Part shown: positions 1-9,339 of the stretch, piece after piece | Layout: each line of letters starts with the position of its first letter | How positions within the stretch are numbered: position 1 is the stretch's first letter | Source of the DNA: Mucilaginibacter sp. PAMC 26640 | Lineage (GTDB): Bacteria; Bacteroidota; Bacteroidia; Sphingobacteriales; Sphingobacteriaceae | Direction of reading: 5' to 3' | Length of the DNA stretch: 64,000 bases | Assembly: GCA_001596135.1 (NCBI GenBank) | Contig: CP014773.1 | Coordinates: forward strand, 5,146,001 to 5,210,000 | Made by a program: the position numbers and the translations under genes | Notes under the pieces: generated by a model | The model's database searches: none | Told to the model about the DNA's origin: nothing | What the model saw: only the letters and a program-made list of their open reading frames with translations

Positions 1-27
1 ATCTGTCGAGGTAGGCTTTCATATACG

Positions 28-1383
28 CTATGCATTAAAGATTCCCTGAGCTTTACCACTTACTATCTTGTTAGCCTGAATAGAGAAAATAGCGCCCATA
101 ACAATAAAAAGCAAAGTGTTGGAAATTATCACTCCAGCTAATCCAATCAGCTTTCCAAGCCAAATGGCTAACGGTATATTAACCAGCGCGCTGCCCAAAA
201 CCAGGTATAACTGCAAACGAATTTTACCAATACCATTCAACAGGTACACGTGGATGGTTTGCCAGATAGAAGCAATAGTGTAAACGCACATAGCAATTGA
301 CAGGCTTAGCGGAACGCTCACTTGTTTGCCAAGCCATAACCGATATAAAAAGGGCGAAAAGGCCAGCATGAGTAAAGTTGCGCAGCTTAAAGCAGCCCAA
401 ACTTTATTTATTTTATGCAGAGTTGCTTTTATCCAGTTATAATCCTGCCTGGTATAAGCCTCTGTAAAAGCACTCCAAAACGGAGTAATAATAATTGTAA
501 ACAGCATCAGGATCACCGAAAACAGCTTATAGGCCACATTAAAGGTTGTTACGTGTTGTGGGCCAAACAGCTGGGTAATCACTATGTTATCTGTCTCGTA
601 CAGCACGAGGGCGCCTAACTGTATCAACAGAAAAGCGCTGCCGGCCCCAAGCATTTCCCTTGCATAGCCAAGGTTTACAGCACGCCAGGAAGGCGCAATA
701 ATTTTATAACTCCCATTGTAAAACCAAATACTTGCTATACTTAAAACCATTATTGGCGCACCGGCCATTACCAGCAGCAGGTAGGTAAGCGCTCCTTGCG
801 TTACCCTGGTCAAAATAAAAATAGCGACCAGCATAATGGCCTGCCCTATAACATTAAGCAAAGCGCAAATGGCTGGCTGCTGGCTGGCTGTTAAAACAAT
901 ATTGATAAGCTGCACAACAAATTGGAGGCAAAAGAAACCAAACATAATCAGTGCTAACCGGCCAAGACCCGCGCTTTGCGGAGCATTTAATATTTGCTGC
1001 CAGTTGATGTAAGCGTTCAAAAGGCTAAACAGCAAAAAAAGCGCAATAGAAATACCGCTCAATAAAACGTAAGTGGTACTAATATAGCTCCGGGCACGAT
1101 CATTGTCTCCGAGTGCTATGGCTGCCGCCAGCTTATTCTTGAGGCCGTTACCCATTCCTATATCAAAAAATGCTGCCCATGCTATTACCGAACTCAGTGT
1201 GATCCAGATACCATATTGGGCCGGGCTTACATATTTGATAGTGAGTGGTACCAGTGCAAGCGATATAACCACACTGCCACCCTTTAGCAATAATGATCTT
1301 AAAATATTCTTCTTTACGTTAACAGACCGGCGGTGCCCGCTATTTAAAAAATTATAAAAATTGGTTTGTAGTGTGCTTATCAT
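28..1383 (-). CDS. Polysaccharide flippase (Wzx/MATE-like oligosaccharide transporter)
   Basis: This 451-residue protein is hydrophobic almost throughout, with about 12-14 predicted membrane segments, which fits the O-antigen/exopolysaccharide flippases of the MOP superfamily (usual length 400-500). Such proteins move undecaprenyl-linked sugar repeat units across the inner membrane. The N-terminal part (KGGSVVISLALVPLTIKYV, then QYGIWITLSS) matches the usual Wzx opening, in which GIW lies at the end of the first helix pair. It lies 12 bases downstream of the tyrosine autokinase gene on the same strand, so the two are probably co-transcribed and belong to a polysaccharide locus continuing left of the window. 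Substrate specificity cannot be read from the sequence. Confidence 0.85.
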   Translation of the reverse strand: MISTLQTNFYNFLNSGHRRSVNVKKNILRSLLLKGGSVVISLALVPLTIKYVSPAQYGIWITLSSVIAWAAFFDIGMGNGLKNKLAAAIALGDNDRARSYISTTYVLLSGISIALFLLFSLLNAYINWQQILNAPQSAGLGRLALIMFGFFCLQFVVQLINIVLTASQQPAICALLNVIGQAIMLVAIFILTRVTQGALTYLLLVMAGAPIMVLSIASIWFYNGSYKIIAPSWRAVNLGYAREMLGAGSAFLLIQLGALVLYETDNIVITQLFGPQHVTTFNVAYKLFSVILMLFTIIITPFWSAFTEAYTRQDYNWIKATLHKINKVWAALSCATLLMLAFSPFLYRLWLGKQVSVPLSLSIAMCVYTIASIWQTIHVYLLNGIGKIRLQLYLVLGSALVNIPLAIWLGKLIGLAGVIISNTLLFIVMGAIFSIQANKIVSGKAQGIFNA

Positions 1384-1395
1384 GACCGTTGCAAT

Positions 1396-3804
1396 TTATC
1401 GGCTACCCGGCCTCAATTTGTTCATTACCGATGTGAACACATTAGTACTGCTCTTTTCCTCTTCCATTGCATACCCATACTTACCATAGCCATGCCCATA
1501 ACCGGTTATATTATTTTTGCTGGTCTCTATACCATTAACAACCAGGTATAATTGTTTTACTTTTTTGGCTTTGTGTAGGTCGTTTACAATTCCCAGCTGC
1601 GATTTATAGGTGTAATTTTGTCTTACAACGTAACAGGTAATATCTGCATATTCTTCGATCAGTAACGCGTCAGAAACCAGGCCCACCGGTGCAGAATCAA
1701 TGATGATATAATCAAATCTCTCCCGTAGTTCGTCAATCAATATTTTAATGCGGTCGCTCATCAGCAACTCTGCCGGGTTAGGTGGAATTGGGCCGGATGA
1801 AATAAAAAAGAAATTTTCATTGAAAGTAGATGGTTTGATTAATTCATCGAAACAATCTTTATCAGGCGATATCACAAAATTGGTAAAGCCATACTCTTCA
1901 TTTAAACCCAGATTATACAACAATTTGGGCTTGCGCAGATCAAGTTCCAGCAGCACAACCTTTTTGCCGGATAGCGCAATAGAGTTTCCCAGGTTTAATG
2001 AAATAAAGGATTTTCCCTCACCACTCATGCTCGAAGTGAACAGTATCACATTAGATTTACTCTTATCTGTTACATATTTTAAACTGGTACGCAGTGCGCG
2101 GATCTCTTCTAAAATAATGGAGTGCGCACCATTATTTGCGAGCAGTTTACGGCTGTTATTTTGCAGTCCCCGGCTAATCTCACCTAATAATGGCACATCT
2201 GTATGCCTGTCAATATCGGCTTTAGTATTGATGCGGGTATTGAGCAATTCTTTGATACAAAGGGCTGTAACAGCCAGGAACAATCCTGCAAAACAGCCAA
2301 TAAGGTATATAGTGGTTTTTTTGGGTGCGTAGGGAGATTCATCACTTTCAGCATTATCCAGAATGCTGCAATTAGAAATGGTAGCAGTCTGCGCAATTGC
2401 AGTTTCTTCGCGCTTTTGTAAAAGAAACAAGTACAGTTCCTGTTTAAGCGTTTGCTGGCGCGAATAATCCAGATAGATCCGCTCTTTAACGGGCGCTTCG
2501 GACACATTGCCGGCGATTACAGAATTTTGCTTTTTAATAGTGGATTGCGAAACCTGCAGACTGCTGCGATAGTTTTTCAAACTGGTTAGTAAAGATTTTC
2601 GGCTTAGTTCTATTTGCTCGTCCAGGTTTTTAATAACCGGGCTGGTTTCCAGTAAGTTTAGCTTTAGCTGCTCTTTGCGCAATAGCATTTCATTATACGC
2701 ATTAATGGCCGTACCAAATGATACATCTTTAATAACCAGCGATGTAGGTACCATTTGGGGGTTACTCCCATCATTAACATACTTATACAGGTTATTCACT
2801 ACATCCAGTTGCACCTGGTTACCATTTAATTTATCCTGGTAATCTTCGGCACCCGCAACCAGGGCCTTTGATTGTGCTCCAATGTCAGAGATCTTATTTC
2901 TCACTTTATATTGCTCCAGGTTCTTTTCAACCTTGTTTAATTCAGAACCTACAACCACCAGCCGGTTATCAATAAACTTCATGGTGCTGTCTGCAATCCG
3001 GATCTTTTTAGCCAGGTTGTTCGCCAAATATATTTCCATCATCTTTTGCAGGATCTGCTCACCCTTTTTGGGGTTATTATAACTCAATTGCAGGTCTATC
3101 ACTGTTGTCTGCTTATCGTTCAATCCAACACTATAACTGTCTGCCAGGGCCTTTTCGGCTTTCTTCATAGTTTCAACAGCCAGCTTATAATCGCCTGTTG
3201 GCATAAACCTGCTTGTTTTACGAAGAGTAAGGGTGTAATTATTAAGTTTTAAAGGGCTGTCAAAAACTCCCTCAACATCAAAATCTTCTTTATTTGCTGA
3301 TAAGCGAAACTTTTCATCATTCAGTATAGTCACTTTGTAAATACCGGATGCTGTCGGGTCTTCGTTTTTGCTAAGAGCGACTGTAAATGGAGCCATATCG
3401 TAGAGCTCGACGTCTTTGTAGGTGCTGGAATTGTAAATATGAACATTGAGCTGTAGTGCCGAAATGACCTTCTTGAGCAGGCTGCTCGATTTCAGGATCT
3501 TCACTTCATTATCCGCATTACTTTTGATGCTAAGCAGCGACGAGAGATCGGCATTATTTCCATTTACCAGGGATTTTGCCGGGCTGTTTTTATCATCTTC
3601 AACAATCACTTTACTTTGTACGTTCCACTTGTTTGGCAAGCTTTGTACATAAATGAAAGTAGTAAAAAGGCATATGGTTACACTAATTGCGAATACGTAC
3701 CAATAATTTAGGCCGATAGCTAATATGCTTCTTAAATCGCCGGCGCTTTCTGCCTTTTTGTAGGTAAAATCAAGCTTATCCGCTAAAATATCCACTTTAT
3801 TCAT
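1396..3804 (-). CDS. Wzc-like polysaccharide biosynthesis tyrosine autokinase
   Basis: This 802-residue inner-membrane protein should control chain length and export of an exopolysaccharide. The N-terminus has a membrane segment at about 34-52, followed by a Wzz-like periplasmic region with long coiled coils and a GNVR-type region (PVIKNLDEQIELSRKSL). A second membrane segment lies at about 500-520. The cytoplasmic C-terminal BY-kinase domain has a Walker A (SGEGKS, Lys about 598), a Walker A' (LELDLRKP) and a Walker B (IIIDSAPVG, Asp about 703). A tyrosine-rich tail (GYGHGYGKYGYAMEEE) is the expected autophosphorylation cluster. Kinase and adaptor are fused in one chain, as in proteobacterial Wzc. 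The flippase follows immediately downstream. Confidence 0.92.
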   Translation of the reverse strand: MNKVDILADKLDFTYKKAESAGDLRSILAIGLNYWYVFAISVTICLFTTFIYVQSLPNKWNVQSKVIVEDDKNSPAKSLVNGNNADLSSLLSIKSNADNEVKILKSSSLLKKVISALQLNVHIYNSSTYKDVELYDMAPFTVALSKNEDPTASGIYKVTILNDEKFRLSANKEDFDVEGVFDSPLKLNNYTLTLRKTSRFMPTGDYKLAVETMKKAEKALADSYSVGLNDKQTTVIDLQLSYNNPKKGEQILQKMMEIYLANNLAKKIRIADSTMKFIDNRLVVVGSELNKVEKNLEQYKVRNKISDIGAQSKALVAGAEDYQDKLNGNQVQLDVVNNLYKYVNDGSNPQMVPTSLVIKDVSFGTAINAYNEMLLRKEQLKLNLLETSPVIKNLDEQIELSRKSLLTSLKNYRSSLQVSQSTIKKQNSVIAGNVSEAPVKERIYLDYSRQQTLKQELYLFLLQKREETAIAQTATISNCSILDNAESDESPYAPKKTTIYLIGCFAGLFLAVTALCIKELLNTRINTKADIDRHTDVPLLGEISRGLQNNSRKLLANNGAHSIILEEIRALRTSLKYVTDKSKSNVILFTSSMSGEGKSFISLNLGNSIALSGKKVVLLELDLRKPKLLYNLGLNEEYGFTNFVISPDKDCFDELIKPSTFNENFFFISSGPIPPNPAELLMSDRIKILIDELRERFDYIIIDSAPVGLVSDALLIEEYADITCYVVRQNYTYKSQLGIVNDLHKAKKVKQLYLVVNGIETSKNNITGYGHGYGKYGYAMEEEKSSTNVFTSVMNKLRPGSR

Positions 3805-4347
3805 AAGCTAATAGATGTATAAATACCGGCCACACGGGTTTTTAAATGGTATCTAATTTTGCCCCAATTTTCAGTTTTGGAAAGTTAGGGAGCTTAAAGA
3901 GGTTTGTAGCTATCTGAACAGGTTTTGAATAAACTGAACATATTTGCGCCGAATGAACAGAATAGCTTTCGCACCTTGAAGTGGCCACAGCTTGAATGTG
4001 CTGAATCAGAAGAAGGCTAATAATTGCCGGTTTTAAGACCAATAAAACTGATGGCGCGGCAGCAGAATTTAAATCTGCTAACCGCGCCATCTACTTATCC
4101 AGTGATATATAAATTGTAAAGTATAAAATCAAATCCACCGCATTTCGGGTGCGAAACCCTCAATCACTGCGTATCGGTACTTTAAATATTGATTACTATC
4201 TATGATCCCATTGGTTCAAACTACCGCAATCTGAAAGGATAGTCAGCTTTTGACAAATACCAAAAGGATGCTCAGCAATTAGCGCCACCAGTGATCAGTT
4301 AGGCATGGTTACACTTTGAAACAACTGCACCTGGCAAAGGTAACAGA
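3805..4347. other. Intergenic region between xfp and the tyrosine kinase gene
   Basis: This stretch of 543 bases contains no convincing gene. The only long reading frame (82 codons, 3842-4090 minus) has no recognisable domain, and its start runs into a hairpin. The region carries the 3' end of the phosphoketolase transcript, the large hairpin at 4050-4091, and presumably the promoter of the polysaccharide operon. I could not recognise that promoter with confidence. Confidence 0.5.
4050..4091 (-). terminator. Large hairpin, possible terminator of ackA-xfp
   Basis: GATGGCGCGG at 4050-4059 is exactly complementary to CCGCGCCATC at 4082-4091. The inside also pairs (AGCAGA with TCTGCT, small asymmetries around an AT core), making a nearly complete 42-base stem-loop. 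On the minus strand it is followed by AGTTTTATT, so it could terminate the phosphoketolase transcript about 255 bases after its stop codon. The inner arm also resembles a tRNA-Leu(UAA) anticodon arm (stem AGCAGA, loop TTTAAAT). A mobile-element remnant is therefore an alternative. Confidence 0.5.
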
Positions 4348-6732
4348 CTACTGCTTCCATTTCCAATTCAATATTTCCGGCATATCCTTACCATGCATTC
4401 GGATATAATCTTTATGTTCGATCAATTTATCCTGCAGGTGCTGTTTAAGGTAAACCCCTTTACTGCCGGTTTGCGGTATACGGTCGATGACATCGATAAC
4501 CAGATGAAACCGGTCCATTTGATTTAGCACGGTCATATCAAATGATGTGGTGATGGTACCCTCCTCGTTATAACCACGCACATGCATATTCACATTATTC
4601 GCACGATTATAGGTTAAACGGTGCACTAAATATGGGTAACCGTGAAAGGCAAAGATCACCGGCTTATCGGTAGTAAACAATTCATTGTAATCCTTATCAG
4701 AAAGCCCATGTGTATGTTCTGAACTTTTTTGCAGTTTGAAAAGGTCCACCACATTGATCACCCTGATCTTTAATTCGGGCATATGCTCATGTAATATGGA
4801 TACTGCTGCGAGGGTTTCCAGGGTTGGCACATCACCGCAGCAGGCCATCACAACGTCCGGTTCATGATCCTGATCATTACTGGCGAAGTTCCATATACTG
4901 ATGCCGCGCGTGCAGTGATCAACTGCTTCGGTCATATTAAGCCATTGTGGCGCGGCATGTTTAGCTGCTACAATTACGTTAACATAGTGGTAGCTGCGCA
5001 GGCAATGATCCATTACAGAAAGCAGGCAGTTAGCATCAGGCGGTAAATAAACCCGTACGATCGCCGCTTTTTTATTAACTACATGGTCGATAAATCCCGG
5101 GTCCTGGTGGGTAAAGCCATTATGATCCTGCCGCCACACGGTTGAGGTAAGCAATATATTTAATGAAGCGATCTTTCTCCTCCAGGGCAACTCTGCGCTT
5201 GTTTTCAACCATTTTGCATGCTGGTTAAACATGGAATCTACAATATGAATAAATGCCTCATAACAGTTGAAAAGGCCATGCCTGCCGGTCAGCAGATAAC
5301 CTTCCAGCCAGCCCTCACACTGATGTTCGCTCAGCATTTCCATAACGCTGCCTTGGGGAGCCAAAAATTCATCGTGGGCCGCTACCGGGGCATCCCACTG
5401 GCGGCTGGAAGCCTCAAACACAGCATCCAGCCTGTTAGATACGGTTTCGTCCGGGCCAAAAATGCGAAAGTTCCTCTTCTCCTGGTTGTCTTTGATCACA
5501 TCGCGCAGGAATCTGCCGCAAACATAGGTGTCGCCTTCGCCATTAACCCCGGGAGATGTTACATTGACTGCATAATTCCTAAAATCGGGCATACGCAGGT
5601 TGCGTAACAGTTGGCCGCCGTTGGCATGCGGATTAGCACCCATGCGGCGGTTGCCTTTAGGAGCCAGTTCAGCCAGTTCTTCTCTTAGTTTTCCATTTTC
5701 GTCAAAAAGCTCTTCCGGCTTATAGCTTTTTAGCCAATCTTCCAATAACTGCAGGTGTTCGGGCGGTGCCGATGCTGAGACAGAAAGCGGGATCTGGTGC
5801 GACCGGAAATTGCCTTCAATCTGGTAACCGTCAACTACTTTAGGGCCAGTCCAGCCTTTGGGCGACCGGAGGATGATCATTGGCCAGCACGGCCGCGCAT
5901 TATTTTGATGTTCGGCTTCATATCTAATCTGTTTGATCCTGTCAACGGCATAATCAAGTGCCTTAGCCATATCCTGGTGCATTTTCTCCGGCTCATCTCC
6001 CTCCACAAATATGGGGTTCCAGCCGTAGCCGCTGAATAACTGGTACAGCTCCTCATGCGGTATACGGGCTAATATAGTTGGGTTAGAGATTTTATAACCG
6101 TTAAGGTGTAAAATGGGCAGAACAGTTCCATCGGTCAGCGGATTTAGAAATTTGTTGGAGTGCCAAGCCGTAGCCAATGGACCCGTTTCCGCTTCGCCAT
6201 CACCCACTACACAGGCCACTATCAGGTCCGGATTATCCATCACGGCACCAAAGGAGTGGCTCAAAGAATAACCCAACTCTCCACCTTCATGAATGGAGCC
6301 CGGAACCTGCGGTGAAGCATGGCTGGAGATGCCACCCGGGTGAGAGAACTGGGTGAAAAGTTTTTTTAATCCGTCTTCATCCTGTGAAATATGCGGATAA
6401 ACTTCGGTATAACTACCTTCCAGGTAAGTGCCCGCTACCACAGCTGGTCCACCATGCCCCGGCCCTGAAACGTATAGCATATTCAGGTTATACTTATTGA
6501 TAATTCTATTGAGATGTGTGTAGATAAAATTCTGTCCGGGGGTGGTTCCCCAATGCCCAAGCAGCATATTTTTAACGTGTTCCAGTTTCAGCGGTTCTTT
6601 TAACAGCGGATTATCGCGCAGATAAAGCTGCCCTACTGAGAGATAATTAGCAGCACGCCAGTAAGCATCCATTTTCTGCAGCAGGTCCTGCGCTACGGTT
6701 TCGGTTTCTATGTTAATTAATTCAGTCTCCAT
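4348..6732 (-). CDS. xfp: Xylulose-5-phosphate/fructose-6-phosphate phosphoketolase
   Basis: This thiamine-diphosphate enzyme splits xylulose 5-phosphate (and often fructose 6-phosphate) with phosphate into acetyl phosphate plus glyceraldehyde 3-phosphate or erythrose 4-phosphate. Its 794 residues match the family length. Family signatures are present: GPGHGGPA near residue 90, EGGELGYSLSHSFG near 155, the diphosphate-binding GDGEAETGPLATAWHSNKF near 185, and FGPDETVSNRLDAVF near 430 with the catalytic Glu. It begins one base after the acetate kinase stop codon on the same strand. Product and consumer of acetyl phosphate are therefore made from one transcript, a complete phosphoketolase bypass giving acetate and ATP. 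No inactivating change was seen. Confidence 0.96.
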   Translation of the reverse strand: METELINIETETVAQDLLQKMDAYWRAANYLSVGQLYLRDNPLLKEPLKLEHVKNMLLGHWGTTPGQNFIYTHLNRIINKYNLNMLYVSGPGHGGPAVVAGTYLEGSYTEVYPHISQDEDGLKKLFTQFSHPGGISSHASPQVPGSIHEGGELGYSLSHSFGAVMDNPDLIVACVVGDGEAETGPLATAWHSNKFLNPLTDGTVLPILHLNGYKISNPTILARIPHEELYQLFSGYGWNPIFVEGDEPEKMHQDMAKALDYAVDRIKQIRYEAEHQNNARPCWPMIILRSPKGWTGPKVVDGYQIEGNFRSHQIPLSVSASAPPEHLQLLEDWLKSYKPEELFDENGKLREELAELAPKGNRRMGANPHANGGQLLRNLRMPDFRNYAVNVTSPGVNGEGDTYVCGRFLRDVIKDNQEKRNFRIFGPDETVSNRLDAVFEASSRQWDAPVAAHDEFLAPQGSVMEMLSEHQCEGWLEGYLLTGRHGLFNCYEAFIHIVDSMFNQHAKWLKTSAELPWRRKIASLNILLTSTVWRQDHNGFTHQDPGFIDHVVNKKAAIVRVYLPPDANCLLSVMDHCLRSYHYVNVIVAAKHAAPQWLNMTEAVDHCTRGISIWNFASNDQDHEPDVVMACCGDVPTLETLAAVSILHEHMPELKIRVINVVDLFKLQKSSEHTHGLSDKDYNELFTTDKPVIFAFHGYPYLVHRLTYNRANNVNMHVRGYNEEGTITTSFDMTVLNQMDRFHLVIDVIDRIPQTGSKGVYLKQHLQDKLIEHKDYIRMHGKDMPEILNWKWKQ

Positions 6733-6733
6733 C

Positions 6734-7933
6734 TTATTGATTTATAATAATTTGATTTAAAACCTGATGCGCCGCTTTGGCTATCATTAATTCTTCATTT
6801 GTGGGCAACACCCTAAGGCGTACCCGGCTAGTCTTCAATGAAATCGTTTGTTGCCCTGTATCGTTGGCTTGCTGGTTCAATTCGATACCCAGGAAGTTCA
6901 TATTGCTGCAGATGTGTTCCCGTATAACCGGTGAATTTTCACCGATGCCCCCGGTAAAAACTAAAATATCCAAACCGCCCATAGCTGCCGCCAGCGCGCC
7001 AATTTGCTTTTTAGCATGGTAACAGAATATTTTAATGGCTTCCGCCGCTGTGCTATCCGTAATTTCGCGGGCTAACAGTTCCTGCATATCACCGGTGCCG
7101 GCAATAGCAATGAGGCCCGATCTTTTACTCAGCAACTCATCCAGTTCATTAATGCTCAACCCATATTGTTTGAGCAGGAACAGGATCACCCCCGGGTCCA
7201 GGTCACCTGAACGGGTAGCCATAACCAATCCGCCGATAGGGCTCATCCCCATCGTTGTGTCCATGCTTTTACCGTTTTGCACGGCGGCCATGCTTGCACC
7301 GTTACCCAAGTGCGCTATAATGATCTTTTTGCTGGCATTGTCAGCATCTTCTTCAGTAAGCTTTTGCATCACGTAGGCATAAGATAAACCATGAAAGCCA
7401 TATTTGATCAACCCTTTGCCCTGGTAGGCTTCCGGAAGCGGGTAATGCTTAATGCTGGTTGGCAGATCTTTATGAAAGGCGGTATCAAAGCAAGCAATTT
7501 GCGGGATATTTGGGAATGCCGACCGGAAGGCTTCGATAGCACTTAGCTCGCCGGGCAAATGATTGGGGGCCAGGTAAACAAATTCGCGAAGACTTTTCAA
7601 AAGCCCGGCTGTGATCAATTCCGGTTCGCGGTGATCCGGACCGCCCTGTACCAGCCGGTGACCAATCGCAGTCAAATTAAATACAAAATGGCCCTCGCTC
7701 ATTAAAGCAACCAACTCCTTAACCGCACCAGGCAAGTTTGTATATTTCTGTTCCTTGTTTTCAAGCGAGTGCCCCTGGCTGTTACTAATTTTTAAATGGC
7801 CGGAAGCTTCTCCTATCCCGCTCATCGTGCCGGTCATTTTCAACTCAAACGCCCCAAAATCATAGATGCTGAATTTGAGACTGGAAGACCCGCAATTGAT
7901 TACTAAAATATGGTTGTTAGCGGGGTTTGTCAT
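6734..7933 (-). CDS. ackA: Acetate kinase
   Basis: This cytoplasmic enzyme converts acetyl phosphate and ADP to acetate and ATP. Its 399 residues are the typical length. Visible motifs are NCGSSSLK at 13-20, FDTAFH, the phosphate-binding HLGNGAS, GMSPIGGLVMATRSGDLDPG, and FTGGIGENSP near the C-terminus. The substrate loop reads GHRLVQGG (91-98), with Gln96 where most acetate kinases have His (HRVVHGG). The essential Arg93 is kept, so I expect an active enzyme. It is the first gene of a two-gene operon with xfp. No phosphotransacetylase is nearby, which fits acetyl phosphate coming from phosphoketolase rather than acetyl-CoA. Confidence 0.95.
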   Translation of the reverse strand: MTNPANNHILVINCGSSSLKFSIYDFGAFELKMTGTMSGIGEASGHLKISNSQGHSLENKEQKYTNLPGAVKELVALMSEGHFVFNLTAIGHRLVQGGPDHREPELITAGLLKSLREFVYLAPNHLPGELSAIEAFRSAFPNIPQIACFDTAFHKDLPTSIKHYPLPEAYQGKGLIKYGFHGLSYAYVMQKLTEEDADNASKKIIIAHLGNGASMAAVQNGKSMDTTMGMSPIGGLVMATRSGDLDPGVILFLLKQYGLSINELDELLSKRSGLIAIAGTGDMQELLAREITDSTAAEAIKIFCYHAKKQIGALAAAMGGLDILVFTGGIGENSPVIREHICSNMNFLGIELNQQANDTGQQTISLKTSRVRLRVLPTNEELMIAKAAHQVLNQIIINQ

Positions 7934-8148
7934 TAAAACAAACCTAAGGCCGGGCTTCCCATTTTTAAATGACCAGCACCGTAACGGATAGTGACGCTTA
8001 TCATTAATTCACTTCGGCTGTAACAAATAAGCTTTCAATTGCTTATAGTGATGAGCATCATTAATTACCCTGCACCTCATCAGCTAAAACAATCACCATC
8101 TTTGCTGATATTTGCCTCGGCGATCAAACAGTCAGGTCCTCACCAATT

Positions 8149-9339
8149 ATGGAAAACACCGCGCTTTTAATTGCCATGATACAAAATGCAATAGATGGTA
8201 TCATTACCATCGATGATAAAGGCATAATAGAGTTGATCAATCCTGCCGCCTGCACACTATTTGATTACGAGCCGGATGAAGTTATTGGGCAAAATGTAAG
8301 GATGCTGATGCCCGACCCGGACAAAGACCAGCTGGATAATTTCATCTTCCGATACCAGGATACAGGCCAGTCCAACACGAAAAGAACCGGCCAGGAGGTA
8401 TTGGGTTTAAGGAAGGATGGTACGATTTTCCCCTTTCGTTTAGGCTTAAGCGAAGTGCAATTTTCCGGGCGGCAAATTTACACCGGTTTTATTCATGACC
8501 TCACCAATGAAAAGGAAGCCCAGCGGCAGCTTACCAAATACGCAGCGCATTTAGAAGAGCAGGTAGAGCAACGCACAATTTCCCTTAAAAAAAGCGTACA
8601 GGCTTTAGAAACTGCGCAGAGCGAAATGAGTGTATTGCTGGGTAAAGAAAAAGAATTGAGCTTGTTAAAAAGCCGCTTTGTATCCATGGCTTCCCACGAA
8701 TTCAGGACACCATTAACCTCTGTTAAGCTATCCGCATCGCTTATCGAAAAATATGCAGAGCCACTTAAATGCGAGCACGTTACCAAGCACGTGGGTAAAA
8801 TAAAAAAAGCGGTTGGCAACCTTACTACCATATTGAACGATTTTCTTTCACTCGAAAAACTGGAAGCCGGTAAAGAAGAAGTGTCGTATACAGATTTCGA
8901 CCTGGTCAAATTTTCTGAAGAAATTGTGGAAGAAATGCAGGTGATAGCTAAAAAAAATCAGAATATAATTTATTTACATGAAGGTGTTAACAGCATGGTT
9001 CGGCTCGATCAAAATTTGCTAAAAAACTGCATCAATAATCTCATCACCAATGCGATCAAATATTCGGGCGAAAACAGTTTCATAGATTTCAATACCGAGA
9101 TCAATACAGATCATTGTATTATCACGGTAAAAGACAATGGTATCGGCATTCCGGAAGTTGATCAGAAACACCTGTTTGAAGCCTTTTTTAGGGCGCATAA
9201 TACAGGAACTATCCCCGGAACAGGCCTGGGCCTCAACATCGTAACCCGGTATGCAGGTTTGATGAACGGGTCGGTCAACTTTAAAAGCGAAGTTGGGCAG
9301 GGTACATTATTTACAATTTCATTCCCAAATCATGAGTAA
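8149..9339 (+). CDS. PAS-domain sensor histidine kinase, FixL-like PAS without the haem histidine
   Basis: This 396-residue kinase lacks membrane segments and so should be cytoplasmic. An N-terminal PAS domain (about 5-118) resembles the FixL oxygen sensor, including GQNVRMLMPDPDKDQ and the FTGFIHDLT-type end. However, the haem-ligand histidine position appears to be Leu62. A coiled coil (120-175) leads to HisKA with phospho-acceptor His183 (MASHEFRTPLTSV). The ATPase domain shows an N-box (NCINNLITNAIKYS), DNGIGIP and GTGLGLNIV. It is divergent from ackA-xfp by 215 bases, and its last codons overlap the start of a response regulator (shared CATGAGTAA). The two therefore form a translationally coupled two-component pair. 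Regulation of the fermentation operon is an inference from position only. Confidence 0.9.
   Translation: MENTALLIAMIQNAIDGIITIDDKGIIELINPAACTLFDYEPDEVIGQNVRMLMPDPDKDQLDNFIFRYQDTGQSNTKRTGQEVLGLRKDGTIFPFRLGLSEVQFSGRQIYTGFIHDLTNEKEAQRQLTKYAAHLEEQVEQRTISLKKSVQALETAQSEMSVLLGKEKELSLLKSRFVSMASHEFRTPLTSVKLSASLIEKYAEPLKCEHVTKHVGKIKKAVGNLTTILNDFLSLEKLEAGKEEVSYTDFDLVKFSEEIVEEMQVIAKKNQNIIYLHEGVNSMVRLDQNLLKNCINNLITNAIKYSGENSFIDFNTEINTDHCIITVKDNGIGIPEVDQKHLFEAFFRAHNTGTIPGTGLGLNIVTRYAGLMNGSVNFKSEVGQGTLFTISFPNHE

Noticed and set aside
3842..4090. 82-residue reading frame on the minus strand
   Set aside because: It lies across a hairpin, has no domain or signal and no codon-use support; more likely non-coding.
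7939..7946. TAGGTTTG on the minus strand as promoter of ackA
   Set aside because: It would place the start of transcription on the ATG itself and has no -33 element.
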